Origin: Athripsodes cinereus
Lineage: Eukaryota > Arthropoda > Insecta > Trichoptera > Leptoceridae
Length of the DNA stretch: 64,000 nucleotides
Assembly: GCA_947579605.1 (NCBI GenBank)
Contig: OX388305.1
Span: 26,239,542-26,303,541, forward strand
Direction: 5' to 3'
The position numbers and the translations under genes are program-made. The notes beneath the pieces were generated by a model, which had not been told where the DNA came from, did no database searches, and worked only from the letters and a program-made list of their open reading frames with translations. Shown in pieces: positions 9,625 to 20,283 of this stretch (position 1 is its first letter; each line of letters opens with the position of its first letter).

Positions 9625-12070
9625 TGTCAGTAACACATGGATAAATTAATATAAAATATAAATATAATAAATTTCCTATAACATATCTCTGCCATTAATT
9701 ATATAATGAGTTACAATCCATTGGATTGGTCTGCAACAAGTTTTGACTTATTTCTCCACTCCTCCCTATTCTCAGCTAGTCTCTTCAACTCCATATATGA
9801 GCCACAGCTCATGTCCCTCTTCAGTTGGTCCATATAGGCGTCTCTCGGTCGACCTCTGCCATTTGTGCCTTCGGTCCTGCCCTCTGCGATTGCGATGAGC
9901 AGTCCTGGGTGCCTGATGTTGTGGCCAATCCAATTAGCTCGTTGTTGGCAGATTCTTTTGAGGAGTTGCCTTTTTTCGCCAACCCTGGTTAACACTTCTT
10001 CGTTTTCGATGTGTTCCGACCAATGAATCTTCAGCATGCGTCTATAGCACCACATTTCAAATGCCGCTAACCGTCTGCTTTCCCTCTTGCTGATGGTCCA
10101 CGTCTCGCACCCATATAACAAAATGCTCCACACAAAGGCTTTAGTGAGATTCTTCCTCACGCTTAGATCAATATTAGGGGATTCTAATATTTTGGATTTT
10201 TTGTTAAAGGCAATTCGTGCCTGGTTTATTCTGCTCACAATTTCTGATTTGGAGCGTCCGTCCTGGTTTATTCTGCTGCCCAAGTACACGAATTCTCTTA
10301 CTTGTTTGATGCTCACTCCATTTATGGCAATGTTCGCAGTCGCTTCCTCCCTTCCAACGACCATACATTTTGTTTTATCTTTATTTATTTTCATGTTGTA
10401 CTTTGACAACAGTATACTTTCCATTTTCCCTAAGGCTTCGTTCAGCTCCATCTCGGAGTCTGCGAGCAGTGCTATGTCGTCAGCATATCTAATCATGTCG
10501 ACTTTTTTCCCATTTATTTTTACTCCTGTCCAGTTCTTCATTTCTTCTCTGAGTTCATCAATAGCTCGCTGTATATAGCAGTTAAAGAGTGCTGGTGACA
10601 TTGAGCATCCCTGTCTCACACCTTGTTCTACCCTCGCTTCTGCGCAGCTCTCTCCGCTTTTAATTACAGCCATTTCATTCTTGTATAGGCTCCAGATTGC
10701 TCTTCTGTCCTTATAGCTCATTCCTATCTGGTTTAGAGTCTTAAAAAGTTGTTCCCATTCTACTTTATCGAATGCTTTTTCTAGGTCGATGAATGCTACA
10801 TACGTGTTTCTATTTACTGTTTTTCTCTTTTCAAGAACAAGTCTTAGACTCAGAATTGCATCTCTTGTACCTGTCTCTTTGCGGAATCCAAATTGATCTT
10901 CTGAAAGTGTTTCGTTGATTTTACTTTCCGCCCTTTTCATTATAATGTTGGTGAGTATCTTAGAAGCGTGTGATATCATGCTTAATGTTCTGTGTTGTTC
11001 GCACTTTGTCGTGCCTGTTTTCTTAGGTAGTGCTCGTATCAGACATTTGGCAAAGTCCTCAGGTATCTCTCCTGTGTTATATATTTTGCTGACAAGCTTA
11101 TACAAAGTGTCAAGCATGCCGCTCCCTGCGCATTTAAGCAGCTCTGGTGGAATTAGGTCAATACCTGGTGCTTTGCCGTCTTTCAATTTTGGTAAGGCAT
11201 TATCAAACTCACTTCTTAAGATGTCATCTCCATTATTTTCTTTGTCATATTCTGTTTCCAGTGCTTTACTTTCCTCAAGTATGTTCTTTCCTTTGTAAAG
11301 TTGTTCTAGGTATTCTTTCCACCTTTTAACAATCAATTCATCCTCAAACAGTAGTTTGCCGTTTTGATATTGGATAGCACATCGTGGATGTGTCTTATCA
11401 TTGAAAAAATTCTTGACTTCAGAATATGCAGTTTCAAATTTCCTTTGTTTTATATTTCTGTTGATATTCCTGCATTTTTCTTGCAGATAGCATTCCTTTC
11501 TCAATTTGGACTCCCTGTTGATTTTGTTTCTCAAGATTTTATATTCCTTTTTTCCTTCTTCTGTTCTCGAGTTCTTTAGCCTCCTTCTTTCTTCAATCAT
11601 TTCTAATATATCGACCGTAATCCATTCTTTCCTAGCTTGCGGCTTTCTTTTCTCTATTACCTCGTCTGCCGCTGTGGTAATTTTCTCTTTGATTTTCTCC
11701 CATACTCTGTTTACACTTTCATTGCTCTCAAAATCGCAAACCTTAGTTTTTTCGTCGTATTTCTCTTTTACTTCTTTTGTTTTTAAAAGCTTTAAGTCCC
11801 ATCTTTTTGTGGTTCTCTTCTCGAGCCTTTTGAATTTCAGTATGGTTTCCGCCACAGCCATATTATGGTCGCTATCTATGCCCGGGCCTGCATAGCTCCT
11901 GCAACCTTTAATTTGGTTTCTATACCGTTGCCGCGTTAAAATGTAGTCAATCTGCGACCGGAATCTGTCTCCGGGAGATTTCCACGTATAACGATGTCTA
12001 AAGTGGTGCTGGAACCATGTGTTTGCTATAACCATTTTATTTTTGGCACAAAATTCAATAAGACTATTAA
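9625..12070 (-). mobile_element. RTE-like LINE, 5'-truncated, inserted in the intron of the TIR element
   Basis: Minus-strand copy starting within the endonuclease domain (LIEFCAKNK frame open from about 12065) and ending in an AT-rich 3' UTR near 9690-9625. It lies wholly between the splice donor at 12142 and the acceptor at 9621 of the host element. Confidence 0.75.
9711..12065 (-). CDS. RTE-like endonuclease (partial) and reverse transcriptase
   Basis: Reading down from about 12065: LIEFCAKNKMVIANTWF and SQIDYILTR, GIDSDHNM are the last endonuclease motifs (the first Met is at 12035). RT follows: DGKAPGIDLIPPELLK (about residue 283 from that Met), QFGFRKETGTRDAI, FIDLEKAFDKVEW, GVRQGCSMSPALFN, catalytic RYADDIALL (about residue 514). 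The C-terminal part LLYGCETWTISKRE, FEMWCYRRMLKI and NGRGRPRDAY is typical of RTE-like LINEs. No stop in about 785 codons, so recent; the missing N-terminal endonuclease makes it non-autonomous. Confidence 0.85.
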   Translation of the reverse strand, partial: SLIEFCAKNKMVIANTWFQHHFRHRYTWKSPGDRFRSQIDYILTRQRYRNQIKGCRSYAGPGIDSDHNMAVAETILKFKRLEKRTTKRWDLKLLKTKEVKEKYDEKTKVCDFESNESVNRVWEKIKEKITTAADEVIEKRKPQARKEWITVDILEMIEERRRLKNSRTEEGKKEYKILRNKINRESKLRKECYLQEKCRNINRNIKQRKFETAYSEVKNFFNDKTHPRCAIQYQNGKLLFEDELIVKRWKEYLEQLYKGKNILEESKALETEYDKENNGDDILRSEFDNALPKLKDGKAPGIDLIPPELLKCAGSGMLDTLYKLVSKIYNTGEIPEDFAKCLIRALPKKTGTTKCEQHRTLSMISHASKILTNIIMKRAESKINETLSEDQFGFRKETGTRDAILSLRLVLEKRKTVNRNTYVAFIDLEKAFDKVEWEQLFKTLNQIGMSYKDRRAIWSLYKNEMAVIKSGESCAEARVEQGVRQGCSMSPALFNCYIQRAIDELREEMKNWTGVKINGKKVDMIRYADDIALLADSEMELNEALGKMESILLSKYNMKINKDKTKCMVVGREEATANIAINGVSIKQVREFVYLGSRINQDGRSKSEIVSRINQARIAFNKKSKILESPNIDLSVRKNLTKAFVWSILLYGCETWTISKRESRRLAAFEMWCYRRMLKIHWSEHIENEEVLTRVGEKRQLLKRICQQRANWIGHNIRHPGLLIAIAEGRTEGTNGRGRPRDAYMDQLKRDMSCGSYMELKRLAENREEWRNKSKLVADQSNGL

Positions 12071-12649
12071 ACCATTAATTACGGAATAATAATTGGATAT
12101 TTATAAAATTTTATTCTACATACTCGTTAAAATATTACTTACATTTCCGATGATCACCAAAAGAACTTATAAATTCACCAAAACTCTAAAAATAACTTCG
12201 AATAACTATTGTAAACCTTTTTGAAACAACAATGTATGCGCGAAGTGTATAGAAATGAAAGCGCGGGAATACACTTTCTGTGGCTTGCGTGATGTTGCCC
12301 GCTAAAATTGTTTATGGATAAGAGAAAATTTTCTCCCTTAATAACTAGACTGTGGGATGCATGTTATTGCTCGCAATAATAGAGATGTATTTTTTAAACA
12401 TTTCCACCTAACCACGATTTTACGTGGGTTATGAGATGTTGTTCTAAACTTTCGAAAGAGTTGTGTTAGGAGGTATTGTTTTTTTTTATTTGATCCATTA
12501 TAATGAAACTGAGGTTTATGAGGTTTTGCAGGTAGATGAAACATGGGATTTTACACACTTCTGCATACTTAACTCATTTTTTGATTTTTTGTGGGTTAAG
12601 AGGTATTGCCTGTTAACCATCGATATATAAGAAGGGCTAGGGGCATTAA

Positions 12650-13034
12650 CACTGTAAGCCACAAAACCCAAAAAACCAGTTTTTAATGTAAGACATCACA
12701 AAATAATGTCTTCTATAGTATGACAAAATCATGGGAAAATATTTTAAATATTGACAACGTTATTCGAAAATGTTGTTTTTCATTAATGGCTATATTTTAA
12801 TTATTTGGCGATTAAAACACTGTAAGCCACATAAAAATCAAAATGACCGAACTTGAATCTCGCGAGCGCAAGCATATTATTTTGTTTCTTTAAGATTTAA
12901 CAGACTCTAGTGGCAATGATTTTAGTGGATCCAATTCTCAAAATAATGAAGATTGTGTGTGCAAGCCAAACTCTTCAAAAACTACCAAATTTTCGTCGGA
13001 AATGTTAATTAATTTTTGATTGTGGCTTACAGTG
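12650..13034. mobile_element. Short element with CACTGTAAGCCACA ends
   Basis: CACTGTAAGCCACA starts at 12650 and its inverse TGTGGCTTACAGTG ends at 13034; a third copy lies inside at 12818-12831. No coding frame. Flanks (TTAA on the left, TTGT on the right) give no clear duplication. The same motif occurs in every 104-bp unit and, inverted, at 30050-30062. Confidence 0.5.
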
Positions 13035-14806
13035 TTGTTCTGCTACAAAATATTTGATATTTTACTATTCATTTTATTCAATAATTTATTAGAGGAGTAA
13101 AACAATTTAAATCAAACATTAATAACAAATTTTCAACATCAAACTGAATATAAATTTTGAAATAATTATTTTAACTGAATGTTGGATAACAGATGTTTTT
13201 ACTCCTAAGATTTTGGAGGTATATCGGACGTATTATACCGAAAACCATTACAATCAGAATGATGGAGTTGTTGTGTATGTGAGGGATGATCTTGATATGG
13301 TAGTGCAGGAATCTGTATCGCTGAAGGAAGCAAATTGTTTGTTGATTGAGAATCAATATACTAAAATTGTAGCAATATATAGACCACCTTCCTTTCGAAA
13401 TGTATTTCCTTTTCTAGAATCGCTGAATCTATTATTGCAAAATAATCAGCAGAAAAGGACAACCATTGTGGCGGGTGATCTTAATATAGATGTGTGCAAT
13501 GTGGAATCCGCTGTAACTCAGGAGTATTCTAATATATTGCAATACATGGATTTGTTTCAGCTATCAACACACCTACAAGAGGTAGTGCCTGTTTGGACCA
13601 TGTGATGATAAAATCGAGGCAGAATGTTCAGGCAACGGTATGTAGATCAGCCATTACTGATCATTACCCCGTAATGATCGGAATTCCTAATGTGGCCAAG
13701 ATAGAACGTAAGAAATGTACTACTTTAAGAAAAATTAATTATTGTGGGTTGAAACAAGATATTAGTAATGAGTCTTGGAAAGGTGTATATGCCAATGTAA
13801 ATGTTAATGAGGCTTATGATGAATTCCTCAAGATATTACCACAGCATATAAATAACAATGAAACAATGAAACATATTCCTGCGGCTAAAAGAAAGCTCAG
13901 AGAATGGATCACTGATGGTCTAATAAAATCATTGAGGAGAAGAGATAGATTGCATAAACAGTGTCAAAAAAATCCATTAAACTCACAACTTAGAAAATAT
14001 TACATAGACTATAGAAACATGTGCACAAAATTGATACGAGTATCTAAGGCCACATACTACAAGGAACTCATCGGTCAAAATAAACAAGATCCCAAAGAAT
14101 ACTGGCGTGTTATAAAAGCATATCTAAATAAACAAAATAGCTCTAAGGCAAACTTAAACAATCTCACAAATGATAAACAATCTGATGAACTACGGACTGA
14201 ATTGAATCGCATTAACACATATTTTTCTACTGTGGGAGAGAAATTAGCAAAGGAAAAATTAATAAGTGCAGCAAGTAACATCGAAACGTTTGCAAACAGA
14301 GTGAACATACCTAACAAGCCAAAAGATTCTATTTTTGTTTTTCCAACTGATTTAACTGAGGTGTCCATGATGATATCAATACTCAGAGTGGGAGGTGCAA
14401 CTGGGATAGATAACATTAGCAGAAAGATACTCAAAGAAACGAATAACGGGCTGTCTAAACCATTGGCTCATCTGTTTAATCTTGGTGTATCTACTGGAGT
14501 GTTTCCTGATGCTGCGAAGACTTCATTGCTATGCCCTATATTAAAAAAGGGTGATCCAAGAGAAGTTGCAAACTACCGTCCCATATCCCTTCTAAGTAAT
14601 GTTTCGAAGATTTTTGAAAGAATTATGAAGACATGTTTACTCAGTTTCCTTGAAAGGAACAAAATACTATCAGAAAATCAATTTGGATTTCGAAGCAATA
14701 GAAATACAGAGGGAGCCATTATGAGCCTTACGGAGTATGTGTCGTGGGGATTGGATAGAGGAGAGAAATGTATTGGAATATTTATGTATTTAGCTAAAGC
14801 TGCTGG

Positions 14807-14850
14807 CTACCCCACTTGTGGGATATGCCGTGATGGTATGGTATAGTAGT
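14807..14850 (+). repeat. Interspersed repeat R1 fragment inside LINE RT
   Basis: GGCTACCCCACTTGTGGGAT and GCCGTGATGGTAT interrupt the codons for LAKA|FDTV, with AGC on both sides. This shows the repeat family is mobile and was active after this LINE inserted. Confidence 0.7.
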
Positions 14851-15405
14851 AGCATTTGACACAGTACCTCATGAACTTTTATCAAACAAACAAACAGAAA
14901 TTTTTTTATCAAACTGGAATTCGAGGTAAAACATGGGATTGGTTTGAATCTTACTTGAGAAATAGGAAACAGATATTAAAGTATAATGATGTACAAAGTG
15001 AGCCCACTGTTATTTCATATGGTGTCCCCCAAGACGGTGTTCTGGGACCTCTATTGTTTCTCATATATATAAATGATCTCTGTAATATGGAAGTGAACAA
15101 TGGAAAAATTATTACATTTGCAGACGACACAGTCCTACTCTTCCGAAATAAAACATGGGACGGGGTGATGGAGTGTGCTCAAAATGGTTTCAATAAGATT
15201 AGTGTTTGGTTGAGTGAGAATATTTTGACACTTAATGCATCTAAGACAAACTTCATTTGCTTCTCAATAAATAAGCGTGGCTCACCAAAAAATAACACAA
15301 TTAATATACGCTATCATGAGTGTATCTTGGATTCTTCTGCAGATGATGGTTTTCTTCCACAATGTATACAATGCAAGACCTTGGCAAGATGCAATAGTTT
15401 AAAAT

Positions 15406-15748
15406 AATGGTTGCACTAAAAAATATGATTGCAATATCTGCTATCTACGGAGGTACAACAATAGCTGCGCTAAGTAACAAAGAGTACTCAATAATTATAC
15501 TAAAAATATAATTGCAATATCTGCTATCTACTGCAAAAATGTTTTGGAAATGTAGAACACCAACATTAATATAATATCATTCTAAAATGTGGCAATAATA
15601 AAGAAAACATATTATCTTACCTTATTAAATGTACCTATACTTCAAAAGAATAATAAAAACAATTTGACAAGCCAAAAATTCGAGCAGCAGCACACACGCG
15701 TCCTCTCCCCGTATATTTTCAACGGAAACAGCTTTTAATATAATATTA
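15406..15748. other. Non-LINE stretch between duplicated LINE segments
   Basis: No gene. Holds two copies of ATTGCAATATCTGCTATCTA (about 15429 and 15511) about 82 bp apart. It separates the two copies of the RT segment (15186-15405 and 15749-15968). Confidence 0.5.
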
Positions 15749-16650
15749 TTGGATGGTTTCAATAAGATTAGTGTTTGGTTAAATGAAAATATTTTGACAC
15801 TTAATGCGTCTAAGACAAATTTTATTTGCTTCTCAATAAATAAGCGTGGCTTACCAAAAAAGAACACAATCAGTATACGCTATCATCAGTGCATCTTTGA
15901 TTCTTCTGCGGATAAAAATTCACTTCCACAATGTATACAATGTGAGGCCTTGAGAAGATGCAATAGCTTGAAGTACTTGGGTGTTCAAATAGATGAAAAT
16001 TTGAATTGGAGAGAACACATAACCTATCTTACGGGACGAGTGAGAAAACTAGTTTACTTTTTTAGAGAGCTTAAACGGATCTAAGGACCTCAACATATTA
16101 AGATGATGTACTTTGCTCTTTGTTACTCCTTGATTAACTATGCTATTTTAGCATGGGGTGGAGTGGCCAAAACAATCTTAGATCCGGCTTATAAGGCGCA
16201 GAAATTAATAATCAAGGTTATGCTCGGTCTGGAATACACATATCCAACCCATCAACTGTATGAAAATTCTAAGCTGTTAAATGTCAAACAGATCTATATG
16301 ATGAGATTGATGATGGAAGTAGAAAAAAATGTAAAATCCATGGATGTGGTTCCACATTGTAGATATACAAGACAGAATGGAAATCTTGATGTGCCACAAG
16401 TTTCGACCTCATTCGCAAGAAGATTTCATACATTTCTCGGGCCACGTCTCTATAATCAACTTCTGAGTGTTCTGGGTCCAGATAGGAGTGCTGTAACGAA
16501 GATGAGGGTGTATTCGTTTCTGCTAAACCTGGGACTGGATGATTCTGAGAGCCTGCTGTGTAGCGTTCCGGTCTGAAGACAATATCTTGTTTTGTTATAT
16601 CCATTTTTTTATTGCTTTTTGTTTTTTTTTTATATAATTTGTTTCATAAT

Positions 16651-16686
16651 ATTACCTCGATACGGGTGCAAACCCAGTGAGGTAGT
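16651..16686 (+). promoter_or_regulatory. LINE 3'-UTR two-part hairpin, covariant with the one at 8623
   Basis: ATTACCTC (16651-16658) pairs with GAGGTAGT (16679-16686; one G-U pair), and GGGT (16664-16667) pairs with ACCC (16672-16675) around a GCAA loop, a GNRA-type tetraloop. Compared with 8623-8660 the inner closing pair changed from C-G to T-A with pairing kept. Confidence 0.7.
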
Positions 16687-16699
16687 ATTTTATTTTATT

Positions 16700-17639
16700 T
16701 TAAGCAAACAAACAGTTAAACAGAATACATTACAAGATATAAGTTACATAATAAGTAAACCAAAACAGTTTGCAGTAATATTACAAGTTTTTAGTTGACA
16801 TAATATAAATTCTAAAAATGGAAAAGTGCTATTATTTGAAGTTAGTACGTATGTATGATTCTTAACAAGACTAAGTATATTATATTTGTAGAGAAAAATT
16901 AAACTTACAATGGAGCGCTCATGAAGGAGGAAAAGGGAAGGAAGGAAAACCATTACAGCAGAGTCATCCTCTTATTAAAGTCTCAAATATTTGAGACTTA
17001 AATTTGGTCTTAGTATGTTGGTGGATAGTTTCACCTTTAACAGAACTATTGATTGAATTTAATTGTATTTAATGGTAATCTGGTGTTACCCGCGAAATGG
17101 CATAACGCCGGAAACAATAATGATATTGCTCCTACATGATGAGAGATTTTATTACTGACCAGGGCAAGAAGGCAAAAGAAAGGTAGGTGGCTTGCGAGGA
17201 GTATTTATAACCTTTCTTGACAAAAATGCAGTTTGTTTCGCTTCTATGAGTTGGTTCGTCATTGGTGGATTTCAACAGTTCATACTACCATCCGCCAATC
17301 AAAACAGGTGTCGCTTACGACTAATTGATAATCGACAAATTATCACACATAAAAGAAATGATTGCGTATTGCATCAGCAAGAAAGATTATTATTATTATT
17401 CGGGATGACGTTACTGACCAAAACACGCATTCATAGTACGAATTCTACTTTGCTCACCGTTACAATGTTACATTCGAATGTTACAATATCCACCGCGCCA
17501 AAAAATGAGTCGTAACTACCACAAGCTCGTTGTATATACGAGTTTTAGAGAGCAGTAATTTGTGGTACACTGTGGAAGTCTAAATGTAGAACCAGTTCTC
17601 GTTCAGATATAACATTTCGATTTATTTTAGAGAAGCTAG
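16700..17639. other. Unassigned stretch
   Basis: No convincing gene. TGTTACCCGCGAAATGG (about 17084) and ATATAACATT (about 17608) could be ends of a decayed LTR or other element, but I find no second copy in the window. A 107-codon frame at 17192-17515 has no recognisable motif. Confidence 0.3.
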
Positions 17640-18530
17640 AGAAGCTAGACACAGTATTAAGCGATGTACTATCCGGGGCGCTGCGTGCAACGTGCAAGAG
17701 TGAAAGAAAGATGCAGTGAAATTACAGCTATGTTGATTTATTTTCCACATCCAAAAAAATATGACTAAGAGTTGAAAACGTGCAATTCAATATTTTTAAT
17801 GCCGAAAAAGAATAAGTTGCGGCAAGAAATGAAGTTACATCGAGTCATTATAGAAGACGCTCAAAATGTAGAATTTGTAGTTGTAGGTGATGTAATTGCA
17901 GATAATTGTCAACAGTCTCTGAATGTGGAAAACAATTTAACTTTACAAATGGAATAAGAAATGCAGCAAGACAATGAAGATTACACTAAACAGACAAAAA
18001 CTGGACAAGAGAAATGCTTCGAAAAAATATTGAAAAAAGAAATGGCAGCATTTAAAAGTGATGGAGTTAAAGAAAAGTATTTGAATTTGTTGCACGACTT
18101 TATCAATAAAAGTATCTAACCAGCAATAAATTAGTGTGGGGGCAGAAAGAGCCTTTTCGGTCGCTGGCTACATAATTATGTAGTTCCTTAAGAAGTATCT
18201 TGGAAGATAACACCATTAATGCTATTTTTTTATAAATCATTTTCTAAAAAGAGAAGTGACTTTTCATTTGATATTTTAAAATTTGTTCCATAACACTTGA
18301 TTGATTAGATAATGAATTAGTAAGAAAAATTAAAGACTAATAGTATTACCTATAGTTAGTTATGTCAAATTCATATATGATAGTATAGTTATTTATGTTA
18401 TATTCAATTATGTACAGTAAGATGTTGTCATTTTTTGCAATTTTTAATAATCCAGCGGGATCCCGCTGGATTGGAGTCAATCCAGCAGAAATCCCGCGGG
18501 ATTGAAAACGGTGCGGGATTGCAATCCCTA
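17640..18530 (+). pseudogene. Decayed hAT transposon, C-terminal part and right end
   Basis: Broken frames include GAERAFSVAGY (about 18150) followed by LRS.LEDNTINAIF, the hAT C-terminal dimerisation region, close to VEAERAFSASGY in the intact element at 25843-27819. The right end GCGGGATTGCAATCCCTA (ending 18530) is the same terminal repeat as that element's, preceded by several GCGGGAT boxes (18456-18500). The left end is missing. GTGGCAAC just after it would be the target copy. Confidence 0.7.
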
Positions 18531-18795
18531 GTGGCAACTTTACCTTTTCTGGTTAACTTTACCTACATCTACCTAGTGTTGAAAAAAATCTTATAATATT
18601 AATGTTTGAACCGCTAGCACTCTCGTTAATACGGCAATGGTTCTGTAATAAATCAAAGACAATGTGATTTTTTTTTAATGCTGGCAACATTGATAGTTGT
18701 CAAACAATAACGTTTTTTTCGGAGTGACGGGACATTGCGGTTGTGATAATCTCCGAAAAATCTTAGCAAAAGTAATATAAAATTGCAGTGCAAAG

Positions 18796-19141
18796 GTAAG
18801 TGTAATTATTTTAAACCAAGATAATATTATTATGAAGGCCGTGAAAGTGTTTTAAGCCCAGGTCTAAACTAGTTTTAGAGATTTTTTTGATAATTTTCAT
18901 ATAGAGATTTGGTCAATTACCATTGTTTGACAAGTGGCATCTTTACCTATTCGCAGGGTTGTGCTAATTGTCACCATATAATACATTTTTTTACTATAGA
19001 TTTGCTTTTAATTTTAAGTGTTGACTTTAATGGAAAATTGTTTCAAACTAACTAGAAGGGCATTAATTTAAATAAGTACCTATTGGATTTTAGGGAGAGC
19101 TTTGTAAAGCGTTTTTTACTACATTTTTTATATTATTTTAG
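18796..19141 (+). other. Putative 5'-UTR intron of the pogo-like gene
   Basis: Donor AAAG|GTAAGTG at 18796 and acceptor TTATTTTAG at 19141, 11 bases before the ATG at 19153. Same layout as the other transposase genes here. Confidence 0.5.
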
Positions 19142-19152
19142 ATTTATTCATC

Positions 19153-20283
19153 ATGGCTCCAAAACCGAGTACAAATCGGAATAGAAGAAAATTAGGTGCA
19201 AGACAGTACAAAAATTATTCAGAAGAAATGTGTAGTATGGCTGTAGAACTCGTAAGGAATAAAACTATTACATCATATGACGCACAAAAGCAATTTGGCA
19301 TTCCATGAAGGACCATTGAAAAAAAAGTCAAAAACTTGCATTCGAACAAACCTGGACCACGGTTTAAATTATCGAAGGAGGAGGAAAACAAATTTATTAA
19401 AGTTTTAATTGCAGCAGGAGAATTTGGGTCCCCACTAACCCAATTGGATTTTAGGTTGGTGGTTTTCGATTACTTAAAACAAAATAATAAAACCAATATT
19501 TTCAACGACAAATTGCCAGGTGACTGGTGGGTAAAATTTTTTTTAAAAAGATATCACCAACAATTGACTGTAAGGTCGACTCAGAATATAACCAAGACCA
19601 GAGCTGAGAAATCTATAGAAGAATTTAAAATTTACTTTGCAAACTTGAAAATTTCTTTGGATGGCGTACCTCCAAGTAACATTTTAAATTTCGATGAAAC
19701 CAATGTCAATGATGATCCAGGAGCAATAAAATGCATTTTCCGAAGAGGTGTCAAATATCCTGAAAGAGTGATGAATTACACAAAAGGATGCATTTCAATT
19801 ATGTTTGCCGGAGCAGCAAACGGAGATCTTCTTCCACCATATGTGGTGTATAAATCCGAACACATGTGGACACAGTGGTGTGAGGGTGGCCCAGTTGGTG
19901 CCCACTATAATCGAACCAGAAGTGGGTGGTTTGATTCCACCACATTTCTAGATTGGTTTATAACTGTAGTCATACCATGGGCTACTGCACTAAGTGGACC
20001 TAAGGTTATCATTGGCGACAATTTGTCTAGCCACTTAAATTTGGATGTTATTGAGCTTTGTGAGAAACACCATGTCAAATTGATTTTTTTACCTCCATCT
20101 TCCACACACTTGGCCCAACCATTGGATGTGGCATTTTTTGGTCCATTGAAAAAAACGTGGAGAAAGATATTAATGAAGTACAAGATTGAAAATCCGAAGC
20201 AGGCTTCCCTAAATAAAACCCATTTCCCTTTACTACTAAAAGATTTAATGGAAGATGCTTATTTAAGAGCCCTTGATAGGTAG
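19153..20283 (+). pseudogene. pogo/Tigger-like transposase, N-terminal two thirds
   Basis: ATG at 19153 gives MAPKPSTNRNRRKLGARQYK, then a pipsqueak-type helix-turn-helix (ITSYDAQKQFGIP) and an in-frame TGA at 19306-19308 where Arg is expected (GIPRRTIEKK), a likely CGA to TGA change. The frame is then open to 20283: CENP-B-like second DNA-binding domain, and a DDE domain with ILNFDETN (about 19684), VIIGDNLSSH (about 20006) and LPPSSTHLAQPLDVAFFG (about 20090), so all three catalytic aspartates are present (DDD type). It breaks off after KDLMEDAYLRA; the next part starts at about 24079. Confidence 0.85.

Larger units (their letters stand above)
9036..12624. mobile_element. Terminal-inverted-repeat element (deleted DUF7869/Sola-like) holding an RTE insertion
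   Basis: Left end CGATGGTTAACAGGCAATAC and right end GTATTGCCTGTTAACCATCG are inverted copies, and the match goes on (CTCCTAACCCACA against TGTGGGTTAAGAG). It sits in the 104-bp array; flanks allow an ATAT duplication, but the palindromic boundary makes this ambiguous. The inner terminus is repeated: GACAATACCTCATAAGCCAC near 9275 on the left, and forms of GTGGGTTATGAG / GGAGGTATTG near 12425, 12470 and 12590 on the right. Inside are a minus-strand 5' exon, an RTE-like LINE and a 76-codon frame. Confidence 0.75.
5731..12675. repeat. 104-bp tandem array split by two transposon insertions
   Basis: The unit contains CTTAGGGGAAAGAATGGGAG and GGGCATTAACACTGTAAGCC. Starts at 5731, 5835 and 5939 are exactly 104 bp apart; after the LINE, starts at 8769 and 8873 are 104 apart and the next is at 8980 (3 extra bases). 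About 2.5 units precede the LINE (5996-8720), about three follow (8721-9035), and a last part (12625-12675) follows the 3.6-kb element. Each unit contains the CACTGTAAGCCAC motif seen as a terminus at 12650. Confidence 0.85.
13141..16690 (+). pseudogene. Broken CR1-like LINE (endonuclease and RT), with insertion and partial duplication
   Basis: Same family as 5996-8720 but includes the endonuclease: EIIILTECWITD (about 13160), IVAGDLNIDV (about 13468). Breaks: frameshift near 13567 (proper reading STPTRGSACLDH), a repeat fragment at 14807-14850 inside the LAKAFDTV box, a frameshift near 14910, and a stop after NSLK at 15405. Other RT motifs: GVPQDGVLGPLLFLIYINDL with Q-D instead of Q-G-S order, FADDTVLL (about 15118). 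From 15749 the segment NGFNKISVW...CNSLK is present a second time and then continues to SVPV (stop 16574-16576) with another stop at 16082. Either two truncated copies lie head to tail or a local duplication occurred. The 3' UTR ends with the hairpin and a TTTTA-rich tail. Confidence 0.8.

Noticed and set aside
10087..11895. Plus-strand frames of 60-163 codons
   Set aside because: Shadows opposite the minus-strand RTE reverse transcriptase.
17192..17515. 107-codon frame as a gene
   Set aside because: No motif, no splice context, and composition like the surrounding non-coding DNA.
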